This document shows, piece after piece, positions 55,303-63,453 of a stretch of DNA of 64,000 nt. The translations under genes and the position numbers were made by a program. The notes under the pieces are model-generated. The model was not told the DNA's origin and searched no databases. It saw only the letters and a program-made list of their open reading frames with translations. The stretch comes from Hoeflea prorocentri (GTDB lineage Bacteria; Pseudomonadota; Alphaproteobacteria; Rhizobiales; Rhizobiaceae). The DNA is taken from the NCBI RefSeq assembly GCF_027944115.1, contig NZ_JAPJZI010000001.1, forward strand, positions 1,178,001 through 1,242,000. Reading direction: 5' to 3'. How positions within the stretch are numbered: the first letter of the stretch is position 1; the number at the start of each line of letters is the position of its first letter.

Positions 55303-55865
55303 TGTGTTTAGCGAAAAATCTGTCGGCCACGCTGCTGCTTGCAACTTCAGTTGGTGTTGGCCACATTTCAGAGAGTTCGGCTGAGCATCAACATGACGTT
55401 AGTGGCATAGAGCCCCAAGTGGAAGTGTTTTTCATTTCCGATGTCTATCGTCTCCATCATGACTTGGACGCCGCAGACTGTGGCAAACTGAGCTTTAAGG
55501 AATTTGGTCCTTCAATAGTCAGGTTCGAAGAACGCTTATTCGAGTTCTTGCGGACTGAATTTGCAGTCGAGACCAGCGTTCTCTCAGATTCGGAAGTGCA
55601 AGCTCTTGTTGATCAGGCACTCAAGGATGGGGAGCGACTGGGTGATACTCGGCAGGGGAGTATGTTGTCCCTCGTCACCATTCATTTGCTACGACCTGAC
55701 ATAATCAGCGATGAGTGGATATGGAATCAGGTATTACACCAACATCCATTATCCCGAAACCCAAATCAAAGAATAGGAATACTGGTCGGCTATTTAATCA
55801 TCGATTTTGCCAGCTTGGAGGAGCACAACGCGTACTTTGCAAGGCTTGATAGGTTTTGGCGCTGA
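55284..55865 (+). CDS. Hypothetical, possibly exported protein
   Basis: A protein of up to 193 residues. Possible starts are ATG 55284, GTG 55293 or GTG 55302; the last touches the previous stop. With the later starts the N-terminus (CLAKNLSATLLLATSVGVG) looks like a signal peptide. The mature part has a stretch VYRLHHDLDAADCGKLSFKE and no recognised family. It is in the same direction as its neighbours and overlaps the upstream gene by up to 19 bases. Confidence 0.5.
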   Translation: MDKVHVVCLAKNLSATLLLATSVGVGHISESSAEHQHDVSGIEPQVEVFFISDVYRLHHDLDAADCGKLSFKEFGPSIVRFEERLFEFLRTEFAVETSVLSDSEVQALVDQALKDGERLGDTRQGSMLSLVTIHLLRPDIISDEWIWNQVLHQHPLSRNPNQRIGILVGYLIIDFASLEEHNAYFARLDRFWR

Positions 55866-55894
55866 TCGTAAATCGAGTCAGAAAGAATCTTGAA

Positions 55895-56281
55895 ATGGAA
55901 GTCCCAAGCTTTGCCGTATTTGTTAAAGCAACCGATCGACTAAGTGGTGCGCCGAAAGTTTCTCTGGAATGGGCGCGCGCGCGGCGTGCTCATATGAAGA
56001 TTTTTGAAGACAGGGTCGAGATCGGCGATTGGTCACTGCCGCATGCAGATGTGACCAAAGCTACGCTCTATCGAACCGATGGTAAGTTAAAGGCACATCT
56101 TTTGGAAATCGTAACACCCCAAAAGACTGTGCAGATAAATCCAAACACTGGTGTGGATCCAACTCCGCATCTTCCTTACGAAGTGACGTTGGCACCTTAT
56201 CCTGCAAACTTGCAAAATTTGCGCAAGGCCTTTTGGGCAGTTGTCATTGCTATGGCTGCCGCGTTAATCTTCCTTTATTGA
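55895..56281 (+). CDS. Small C-terminally anchored membrane protein, unknown
   Basis: A 128-residue protein from ATG 55895; a TTG 13 codons earlier overlaps the previous gene. The middle (MKIFEDRVEIGDWSLPHADV, then TLYRTDGKLKAHLLEIV) is beta-rich, perhaps PH-like. The last ~15 residues are a membrane span (AFWAVVIAMAAALIFLY). It belongs to the foreign-looking operon that begins at 53027. Function unknown. Confidence 0.5.
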   Translation: MEVPSFAVFVKATDRLSGAPKVSLEWARARRAHMKIFEDRVEIGDWSLPHADVTKATLYRTDGKLKAHLLEIVTPQKTVQINPNTGVDPTPHLPYEVTLAPYPANLQNLRKAFWAVVIAMAAALIFLY

Positions 56282-56470
56282 AAGATCCTGATGAACATTG
56301 GTCAATAGCACACCAAGCATTCTGGCGGATGGGCCTAACCAAGATGCGCAATCGCCCATGCGGCTATCCGTTGTCCGTGGTTTCCAACATTGACTTTGAA
56401 GCCCGCCCTTTACATGCGCATGGAGACATTTGATGTGCGGGAATTAGAGTAGCTGCTTTTGTGGAGAAAA

Positions 56471-56683
56471 GTGATAAACGGGATAGCTGCCACAGCAATT
56501 GCCCCCATCGCGATTGTTCTTGCTTTCGTTGAAGCCAGCTTCGTATTGTCTTCGGAAGTAACAGACAACACAATGTTGGTCATCCTGATCATATTGGTTT
56601 TTGCGAACGTTGGTTGTCTAGGATGGCTTTGGTGGCGCTACAGTTCGTTCAGTTCACGTAAATCAAAACAAAACTCCCAATAG
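56471..56683 (+). CDS. Small membrane protein with two spans
   Basis: A 70-residue protein from GTG 56471 (a TTG at 56459 would add four residues). Two hydrophobic segments are clear: AATAIAPIAIVLAFVEASFV and MLVILIILVFANVGCLGWLW, followed by a basic tail. No family is recognised. It closes the foreign-looking gene run. Confidence 0.45.
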   Translation: MINGIAATAIAPIAIVLAFVEASFVLSSEVTDNTMLVILIILVFANVGCLGWLWWRYSSFSSRKSKQNSQ

Positions 56684-56808
56684 TTTTCTCAAACGTTTTC
56701 TTAATCTACGCTACCTAACCGATTTTCGATGCCAACTGCATTGGCTTCAACAGTCACCGACCCAGACGCCTTGTAGCCGCCGGATTTAGACCGCCTGCAA
56801 ACTTCGCC

Positions 56809-56868
56809 ACCTGCTGGCGTCCAGTTCCAAGGAAGCAATTCGTCAAGCCTGTTTATCTTGTGATCGTG
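56809..56868 (-). pseudogene. Second IS66-family transposase remnant
   Basis: Twenty codons on the minus strand read HDHKINRLDELLPWNWTPAG, the typical C-terminal end of IS66 TnpC. The frame then continues into unrelated sequence. It differs from the remnant at 52542, so the two come from different IS66 elements. Confidence 0.7.
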
Positions 56869-56995
56869 GGTGAGGTCGATTCCGGTAGGGGGCAGAACTA
56901 TATCATAGGACATGCAGAGTCTTCGCTAAGCCAGGCAACTCGTTCCGGAGTTCTTGGGGAGGTACATTTGACACTGATATTCCTCAAATCTCTCG

Positions 56996-57350
56996 CGCCA
57001 GCACCTTGTTGCGGCAATTGACGACCGAATTGATTGAGGATCTGTGACATCTACATTTCTGGCAGCCATCAAATGTGGAGTATCCCCGCCAGCATGAACT
57101 TGCCCTAGCCCTGCGTGAAATCGGCCGGATAGAACGGACGCTGTTTATCATAGGCTGGTTGCTCGATGCTGACATGCAACGCCGTGCACAAAATCGGTCT
57201 GAACAAGGGCGAGGCGCATCACGCCCTGAAGAACGCGTTGAGAATTGGTCGCCAAGGTGAAATCCGCAACCGCACCACCAAGGGCCAGCACTATCAGATG
57301 GCAGGGCTGAACCTCATTTCTGCAATCATCATCTACTGGAACACATCGAG
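56996..57350 (+). pseudogene. Tn3-family transposase remnant with frameshift
   Basis: The plus strand encodes the end of a Tn3-type TnpA in two frames: [20 protein letters not shown] from about 57100, then, after a frame change near 57175, [19 protein letters not shown] and MAGLNLISAIIIYWNTSRLG. A further scrap (ASTLLRQL) is at about 57000. No terminal repeats were seen. The remnant abuts the broken third recombinase of the trio element. Confidence 0.75.
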
Positions 57351-57351
57351 A

Positions 57352-57503
57352 TTGGGTGGCGGGGTTACCTTCTGCTTTGACGCGAACGCCAGAAGCAGCC
57401 TGAACGTATCCCGGTAGGCTGCGATCGTGTGCAGGCTGACCTGACGCTGCGGCATCAACCTTTCTGTAAAGAATACCTGCAGCGTTGGAGCAAGCGCAGT
57501 CAC
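57352..57503 (-). pseudogene. Third recombinase of a trio (RIT-like) element, truncated
   Basis: Starting with GTG at 57503, which overlaps the previous stop, the minus strand reads TALAPTLQVFFTERLMPQRQ and then HTIAAYRDTFRLLLAFAS before losing similarity near 57354. This is the N-terminus of a tyrosine recombinase of the type found third in recombinase-trio elements. The rest was removed where the Tn3 remnant begins. Confidence 0.65.
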
Positions 57504-58201
57504 GATGCGACCTCCGCATTTTGTCCCAGTCTCTTGCCGACAAGCGCCATGCGGTTGCCGGGTGTATTGCCATCCCGATAACCATCCAAAATCGTATTCA
57601 CCGCAAAGGTGTGGCGAAGGTCGTGAAATCTGGGTTTACATGATGCCGGGACGGCGCCGAGGCTGATCATCACGTTTGAGGTAGCTGGACGGTGCTGTCA
57701 CCAATGACGGGTGCAGCGGGATCTCAGGGGTCTTGTCGAACTTGGTGTTGCGGACAAGCAATGTGCCGCGTGTGGCGTCAAAATCCTCAATATCCAATCT
57801 GATCGTCTCACCAATACGCATGCCAGTCACAAAGAGAAGTGTGATCAAGGCGCTCGTGGTCAGCGCACGATCTGCAGACCGAAATATCCGCGTCGCATCT
57901 ACAAGTGCGTCAAGGTCCTGCTTTAAGGACATGTACGGTGTCGCACGCCCCTTGTTTTACAAGAGAAAGTGCGTTGGCGGCACTTCGATCGCCGGATCAA
58001 TGCTCTACACATGTATTGCGCGAACCGACGAACGACAGAAAGCCTTGCGTAAGCCCAGGCCTGGCCCGCTTGCGGAAGGATCGCCCAGGACAAAGCCATC
58101 TCCGTTGTGATGCGTGTTTGACCTTGCTTCTCAAGATGGGTGATAAACTGTGATATCATCTTTTCCGACCGAACAAGCTTGAAGCTAAATGCGCGGCGCA
58201 C
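57500..58201 (-). pseudogene. Second recombinase of a trio (RIT-like) element, frameshifted
   Basis: The parts of one tyrosine recombinase lie in different frames. An N-terminal piece (QFITHLEKQGQTRITTEMAL, then ARLSVVRRFAQYM) is followed by a middle piece in another frame at 57636-57932 (LITLLFVTGMRIGETIRLD) and by a C-terminal piece (RFHDLRHTFAVNTILDGYRD) ending at TGA 57500-57502. The catalytic Arg and H-x-x-R remain recognisable, but the gene cannot make a full protein. Confidence 0.7.
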
Positions 58202-59403
58202 AGCAAAGTAATCGAGGCTTTACGAAAGATGTTGATGCGAACGCTCCCAGCCAAATACGGGCGATAGATCGCAACCCTTCCTGATCTACTTTTTGCGTAG
58301 ATCGCTGTGGTGATCATCTGCCGATGGCGCAAAACCTGACCAACTTCCGGCAGTGACGCCCCATTGCGCAGCATCTCTGTCGCAGCTGTATGCCGCAGTC
58401 GATGGGCAGAAATGCCACCCAGCCCGCAATGCTGCGCCGCGCGGCGCACGACTTGCGACACCGCCTCAAACGTCATCGGCCCGTGGGGCGATTGAAAGCG
58501 CACAAAAGCGGTGCGACCACGCGCGCTGTGTGGTCGCCAATGCGCAACACAATCGACAATAGCTTCACCCACATCTGCCGGTGGTGGCATCGCTGCGGTT
58601 CGGCTTCCTTTGGCATGCGCGATAACAATCTCATCCGATCTCCATTTCATGTCTTCCAATTGAAGTCAGGCGACGTCGCCCGCCCTGAGGCCCAAGCGGC
58701 TGAGAGGCATCAAAATGGCGTGACGCCTTGCCCTAAGGGCGGTCTTTCGGTCGCAACTATCCAGGAGCAGTTTGAGCGTGTCCGGTGCAGTACCCTTTGG
58801 CAGGCTGCTCATTTTCCGCCCCGGAACGGTTGGTACCGAGGCCGTCATTGATCGGTCGGTGATCCCGCTGAAATGGAGACACGTCAGAAATGCCCGCAAA
58901 GTCGTGACGAACATGGCGGCGCCAGATCTGCTCATCTTTGGATATGTTGCTGCGACGAAAGCGATGACTTCGGCTTCTGTCAATGTCGACAGCCTCTTGT
59001 GCACGTCGCCTATATCGCCGGTATAGGCCGCCAAAAATGGCATGATTTCATGGATGTATCCTCCCGCCGTTTTGCTCAGGATACCCTGGTCAACCATGAG
59101 ATACTTGCGATAGCCCTCGACAATGGGCGTCAAAGGTCCGGCAGCTGAGCACTCGCGCTCGCCGAGGACCAGTTGAGACACGCTCGGCTACGAATGCTCT
59201 AAGACAGCATCGCAGATATCAGCGACACAAAGCTGACTTACAGCGAGCCAGCGGTCAAGATCAGCGAAAAGTTCGTTCAGCAGCAAACAGCGCCGCTGAC
59301 TGTATCCCAGCAAGGTAACGTAATCGAAACACGCATCTTGATACTTGCACAATGGTCCCGCAGGTGTTGCTTCAGATAGTGCAATGTTCATCTTGTCCTC
59401 CAA
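58156..59403 (-). pseudogene. First recombinase of a trio (RIT-like) element, with two nonsense codons
   Basis: A single reading frame of a tyrosine recombinase is interrupted by TAG at 59188-59190 and by TGA just above 58663. The pieces are KYQDACFDYVTLLGYSQRRC, then YRKYLMVDQGILSKTAGGYI and LMPLSRLGLRAGDVA, then ISAHRLRHTAATEMLRNGAS and VGQVLRHRQMITTAIYAK. At the second stop the family has Arg, so CGA to TGA explains it. The layout of three adjacent recombinases on one strand is the RIT pattern. Confidence 0.72.
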
Positions 59404-59556
59404 ATGGTTTGAACCGGAGGAGCCAACATCAGTGCTGGGAAATTATGCCGATGTTTTTGACGTGATTGTCTTAAAGGGCAAGAAACTGCAGGTTTATGTC
59501 GGCACAATCAACAGCTCGGCATAATCTATAAGCTCAACTTGGCGAACCGTCAGGAA

Positions 59557-59868
59557 TCAATCGTCAAAAAACAGGCTTTCGCTAATGTCCGCACATGTGC
59601 GCACGGCGCAATGCGGTCTGTCCTTCGAAGGCACGAAAGCGCGTTTTGCAAATTCGTTTGGTGAGCAGAACAGCGCATTGCGAACATAGCGATCATAGAT
59701 CGGCAAGGATGGATTCCTCGGTGATTGCCAACGAAGAATGGCGTCTCCATCCCTGTTCACAGCCTGTTGAATGGCTGCGCAGCTCATTGCCTGGACGTTG
59801 TAACGTTTGATCGCAAGTGCCGGAGTGGCGACTGATACAATGCAAAGTGCCAACAGAAGTCTTTTCAT
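59557..59868 (-). CDS. Small secreted Cys-containing protein, family member 2
   Basis: A 103-residue protein from ATG 59868, preceded by AGGGAGAAAA. The signal peptide is KRLLLALCIVSVATPALA. The mature part follows the pattern of the paralogues at 51778 and 60001: YNVQAMSCAAIQQAVNRDG, then NPSLPIYDRYVRNALFC and PHCAVRTC. Four Cys suggest two disulfides in the periplasm. It is 133 bases downstream of member 3, on the same strand. Function unknown. Confidence 0.75.
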   Translation of the reverse strand: MKRLLLALCIVSVATPALAIKRYNVQAMSCAAIQQAVNRDGDAILRWQSPRNPSLPIYDRYVRNALFCSPNEFAKRAFVPSKDRPHCAVRTCADISESLFFDD

Positions 59869-60000
59869 GGCGGTTTTCTCCCTGATGCCACCACGCGCCT
59901 GAAGCATATCTACAGTATCTATGTAGCCTCAGGCACAATTTCTATAGGGACCGTCGCGCGGACGGTCGTGCCCGCGCGCTGAGGTTGCCTTTGACTGTTG

Positions 60001-60309
60001 TCAGTTGTTCGAGCGGTCGAAGGTGGGATTGACGCACTTCCTAACCATGCAGCTGGCTGTATCGCTTGTGGGAACGTAAGCCCGCTGCGGGAATTTGCCC
60101 TTGTCACAAAACAGGCTGTTTTTGACAAAGCGGTCATAGAGCGTCAGTTGCGGGTTCCGTTTCGAGCTCCAGCGCAGGATTGCGGCACCGTCCCGGTCGA
60201 CTGCCTGCTGAACGGCGCTGCAGCTCATGTTCTGTATGTTGTAACGCTCGATTGCCAATGCCGGGAAGCTGACCAACACGATACAAGCTGCCAAGACTAC
60301 TCTTTTCAT
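60001..60309 (-). CDS. Small secreted Cys-containing protein, family member 3
   Basis: A 102-residue paralogue from ATG 60309, preceded by GGGAGAATT. The signal is KRVVLAACIVLVSFPALA. The mature part has YNIQNMSCSAVQQAVDRDG, NPQLTLYDRFVKNSLFC and ASCMVRKC. It is closest to member 2, so these two are a local tandem duplication, while member 1 lies 8 kb away on the other side of the mobile-element debris. Function unknown. Confidence 0.75.
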   Translation of the reverse strand: MKRVVLAACIVLVSFPALAIERYNIQNMSCSAVQQAVDRDGAAILRWSSKRNPQLTLYDRFVKNSLFCDKGKFPQRAYVPTSDTASCMVRKCVNPTFDRSNN

Positions 60310-60559
60310 GATGTAATTCTCCCAAATCCGTCATGCATCCAAAGGATGGCCGCATCCGATTGGCGCGGTCTTTGAGTTAATTATGGCGGCGGTCGGGCTC
60401 GAAAAGCGGAATTCACGCATTTGCTATAGTTCGCCAGCAAGGCGTGATCGGACGTGTTCGTATGGCTTGCAATTCGTATCATCGGTATCATTGTGGTGAA
60501 TGTGTCGGATACGGTTTCGCCCAATCGTTTAAACAGAGCCATGGAACCGGGAGTTACTT

Positions 60560-60931
60560 ATGCAATACGCAATCTTGATCTACGGGACGGAAGGTTTCTT
60601 TGAACGATTGCCGGAGGAGGAACAGGAAATAGCGCTGCAGCACCATCGTGACCTGCAGGCCGAACTCGATGAGAAGGGAACGCTCGGACCGGTGGCGCGG
60701 CTGATGGACACCTCATCGGCGATGACGGTGCGCAAGCGCGGTGAGAGCGTGCTGGTGCTCGACGGCCCCTTTGCCGAAACCAAGGAGCAGCTCCTCGGCC
60801 TTTACATTATCGAATGTGCGAGCATCGACGAAGCGATCGAACAGGCCAAAAAACTGCCGGCCGGCGTTGCGGCGTATGAAGTCAGGCCGGTTGGCTGGGG
60901 CGGCGGGACAATCAGTGACGATACGGACTGA
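60560..60931 (+). CDS. YCII-related (DGPF domain) protein
   Basis: A 123-residue protein with the DGPF motif (VLVLDGPFAETKEQLLGLYI near residue 70), which names this family. ATG follows GGGAGTTAC. Proteins of this family are regularly encoded directly before an ECF-type sigma factor, as here, with the next start five bases after this stop. They are thought to sense or detoxify something for the sigma factor; the mechanism is not known. Confidence 0.88.
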   Translation: MQYAILIYGTEGFFERLPEEEQEIALQHHRDLQAELDEKGTLGPVARLMDTSSAMTVRKRGESVLVLDGPFAETKEQLLGLYIIECASIDEAIEQAKKLPAGVAAYEVRPVGWGGGTISDDTD

Positions 60932-60935
60932 TTGA

Positions 60936-62201
60936 GTGCCGCTTGAGAGTGAGATCGCCGCGCATTTCGCCATGGCGCGGCCACGGGTATTGGCGGCGCT
61001 GACACGGCGTTTTTCGGATATCGATCTGGCTGAGGAAGCCTATCAGGAGGCTTGTCTGCGTGCACTTGAGCGATGGCGTCGGGACGGTTTGCCGCGCGAT
61101 CCGACGGGATGGCTGCTTCTGACTGGACGCAATGCGACGATTGACCGGGTGCGGCGCGACAAACGTATTGTCTTCCAGGATGTCATGCCGGAGCAAGAAG
61201 AAGACCCAGGCGACGTTGAAGCAGACCTTGCGGACGAGATTGATCTGTCGGAACTGCGAGATGATGTTTTGAGGCTCATGTTCATGTGCTGCCATCCGGA
61301 TCTTTCCCTGCAGGACCAGCTGGCCCTTGCGCTGAAAGTGATTGGCGGGTTTTCCGTGGAGAAAATCGCCCGCGCCTTTGTCGTCCGCCCAAAAGCTATG
61401 GAACAACGCATCACCAGGGCGAAGAAGAAGGCTTCCAGCCTTGCGACGCAGCTGGATACGCCAAGCCTGCAGGAGCGAGCCGCGCGGCTCGATGCGGTCA
61501 GTACGATGATCTACCTCCTGTTCAATGAGGGATATTCAGCCAGCGGTGGAGATATTCATATCCATACGGAGTTGTGCGAGGAGGCGATCCGCCTTGCCCG
61601 GCTGTTGATCGCGCTGTTTCCGTCGCAGCCTGAAGTCATGGGCCTCTTGTCGCTTTGCCTGCTGCAGCACTCGCGCAGACGCGCCAGAATAGATGGTAAA
61701 GGCGGCCTTGTTCCGCTTGAACAACAGGACAGATCGCTTTGGAGCCGTGTGGAAATCTCCGAGGGCAAGGTTCTGCTCGAAAAGGCTCTGCTGCGCGGGC
61801 GGCCGGGAAGCTATCAGATCCAGGCGGCGATTGCTGCCGTGCACTGTGCGGCCGCCGGTGCGGATGATACGGACTGGCAGGAAATAGAGCGACTCTATGC
61901 GGCGCTTGAGCAGGTGCATCCAACCCCGGTCGTGTCGCTTAACCGTGCGGTGGCTTTGGCCAAAGTGCGCGGCGCGGCAGCCGGATTGGAGCATCTTTCC
62001 AGTCTTTCGGATGCCCTGTCGAATTATCTCTATTTCCATACGACGCGGGCTGCGCTGCTTGATGAGGGCGGCGAAACCCGCGAAGCGATCCGATCCTACA
62101 AGCGCGCGCTGGAGCTTGGGCCAACCGGTCAGGAATACGAACATATCCGAGAAAAGATCGCGCTTTGCGGCCAAAAGCAAAAAAATACCGACGCCATGTA
62201 G
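60936..62201 (+). CDS. ECF RNA polymerase sigma factor, DUF6596/SigJ-like with long C-terminus
   Basis: A 421-residue sigma factor starting at GTG. Sigma region 2 is RFSDIDLAEEAYQEACLRAL and DRVRRDKRIVF; region 4 is ALALKVIGGFSVEKIARAFV. The remaining ~230 residues (from STMIYLLFNEGYSASGGD onward) form a TPR-like helical domain characteristic of this group, which has no anti-sigma factor and is probably controlled through its own C-terminus or the YCII partner. Its own operon is a likely target. Confidence 0.88.
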   Translation: MPLESEIAAHFAMARPRVLAALTRRFSDIDLAEEAYQEACLRALERWRRDGLPRDPTGWLLLTGRNATIDRVRRDKRIVFQDVMPEQEEDPGDVEADLADEIDLSELRDDVLRLMFMCCHPDLSLQDQLALALKVIGGFSVEKIARAFVVRPKAMEQRITRAKKKASSLATQLDTPSLQERAARLDAVSTMIYLLFNEGYSASGGDIHIHTELCEEAIRLARLLIALFPSQPEVMGLLSLCLLQHSRRRARIDGKGGLVPLEQQDRSLWSRVEISEGKVLLEKALLRGRPGSYQIQAAIAAVHCAAAGADDTDWQEIERLYAALEQVHPTPVVSLNRAVALAKVRGAAAGLEHLSSLSDALSNYLYFHTTRAALLDEGGETREAIRSYKRALELGPTGQEYEHIREKIALCGQKQKNTDAM

Positions 62202-62261
62202 GGACCGCTGGTTCCCGTTCGTCCTTGGAATATCGAAACCTGATTTTCCAAGGAGGAAACA

Positions 62262-62645
62262 ATGTCAAATCCGATGCAGACACATGGTGCGGCAAGCTGG
62301 ATACAGCACAGCGGAAGCGATCCGGCAGGCGCGCGTAAGTTTTACGAATCCGTCCTCGGGTGGCACGTCAATGACATGCCTATGCAGGATGGTTCTTCCT
62401 ATTCCGCTATTGTGGTGGGTGAGAACCCGATTGGCGGTTTCATGCCGCAACCCGCGCCGGAGGGTGCCTGGACGATTTATATCACCGTCGACGATGTGGA
62501 CGCCCGCTTCAAATCGGCGGTCGAGAACGGCGCACAAGGTGTTGAAGAGCCGGCAGATTATCCGGGTGTCGGGCGGATGGCGAAGATCCGCGACCCCTAC
62601 GGCGCTTCTATATCGTTGATCACCTATGAGAGCATGCAGGGCTGA
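62262..62645 (+). CDS. VOC-family (glyoxalase/bleomycin-resistance) protein
   Basis: A 127-residue protein with two beta-alpha-beta-beta-beta modules: SWIQHSGSDPAGARKFYESV at the start and WTIYITVDDVDARFKSAVE in the second half. ATG follows AAGGAGGAAACA, a very strong RBS. It follows the sigma factor by 60 bases and may be in its regulon. Substrate unknown. Confidence 0.85.
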   Translation: MSNPMQTHGAASWIQHSGSDPAGARKFYESVLGWHVNDMPMQDGSSYSAIVVGENPIGGFMPQPAPEGAWTIYITVDDVDARFKSAVENGAQGVEEPADYPGVGRMAKIRDPYGASISLITYESMQG

Positions 62646-62701
62646 TCCTGGCCGGCGCGGCTTGCCGCGCCGGATGCCGTTTGGCCCCTGGAGGGAACGT
62701 C

Positions 62702-63094
62702 ATGATGACCACGACGATTACATTCATCGGGATTTTTCTGCTGATGCTCACGGTCCTGTCCGCGATAACCAGCGGGCATCGTGCCAAATACGAGATCGAT
62801 TTCGGCGATGGCGGAAACCGGAAAATGATGCGTGCCCTGCGCGCCCAGGGCAATTTCATCGAGTATGTCCCGATGCTGCTTATCGGCATGGGCGCCAGCG
62901 AATATGCGGGCGCCCCCGGTTGGCTGCTTTGGACGGGCGGCTGGGTACTGGTTGTCGCTCGCCTTTCGCATGCCGGCTCATTGCTGGGGGTTGGCGGCAC
63001 GCCGGGCCGTCTCTTTGGAACCGGGCTGACCTGGCTTCTACTGACCGTTTTCGGCGTCTACCTTATCGGCCGCAGCACAGGGTTGATTGCCTGA
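62702..63094 (+). CDS. MAPEG-family membrane protein
   Basis: A 130-residue protein from ATG 62702 (after GGAGGGAACG). Four membrane spans are likely. The family segment is RAQGNFIEYVPMLLIGMGA, with the RAxxNxxEYxP pattern of MAPEG glutathione-dependent enzymes. In bacteria the family acts in detoxification or is uncharacterised. It follows the VOC gene by 56 bases. Confidence 0.85.
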   Translation: MMTTTITFIGIFLLMLTVLSAITSGHRAKYEIDFGDGGNRKMMRALRAQGNFIEYVPMLLIGMGASEYAGAPGWLLWTGGWVLVVARLSHAGSLLGVGGTPGRLFGTGLTWLLLTVFGVYLIGRSTGLIA

Positions 63095-63111
63095 TAACAG
63101 AGGGACCTTTC

Positions 63112-63441
63112 ATGGCTCATGATCCACATCTGGCCGAGCTCCTGCGCCAAGCGCTGGAGGGAAGGGCAGGTATCAGCGAAAAGAAGATGTTTGGCGGCGT
63201 CTGTTTTTTGCTTAACGGCAATATGTTTGCCGGCGTCGCCAATCACGACAGTTTCATGTTCCGGGTCGGAAAGGATCTGGAGGCAGAGGCCCTGACAAGG
63301 CCTGGGGCGCGGCCCATGGACTTTACCGGCCGCAAAATGGGTGGCCTTATCTGGGTGGAGGCGGATGCAGCCATCGAAGCTGGCCTGAAGCAATGGCTTG
63401 ATTTCACCGCGCGTTTCGTCGGCGCATTGCCACCAAAATAG
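63112..63441 (+). CDS. TfoX N-terminal domain protein
   Basis: A 109-residue protein from ATG 63112, after AGAGGGACC; the frame continues upstream to 62626 through the MAPEG gene without similarity. The domain is recognised by ISEKKMFGGVCFLLNGNMFA and the late GGLIWVEAD. It lacks the C-terminal half of competence regulator TfoX and so is the short stand-alone form, of unknown function. It lies 17 bases after the MAPEG gene. Confidence 0.85.
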   Translation: MAHDPHLAELLRQALEGRAGISEKKMFGGVCFLLNGNMFAGVANHDSFMFRVGKDLEAEALTRPGARPMDFTGRKMGGLIWVEADAAIEAGLKQWLDFTARFVGALPPK

Positions 63442-63453
63442 AGGATCAACATC

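Noticed and set aside
57636-57932. Intact small integrase gene
   Set aside because: It is the middle part of a frameshifted recombinase; N- and C-terminal parts lie in other frames next to it.
62626-63111. N-terminal extension of the TfoX-domain protein
   Set aside because: It overlaps the MAPEG gene in another frame; ATG 63112 has an RBS and fits the domain start.
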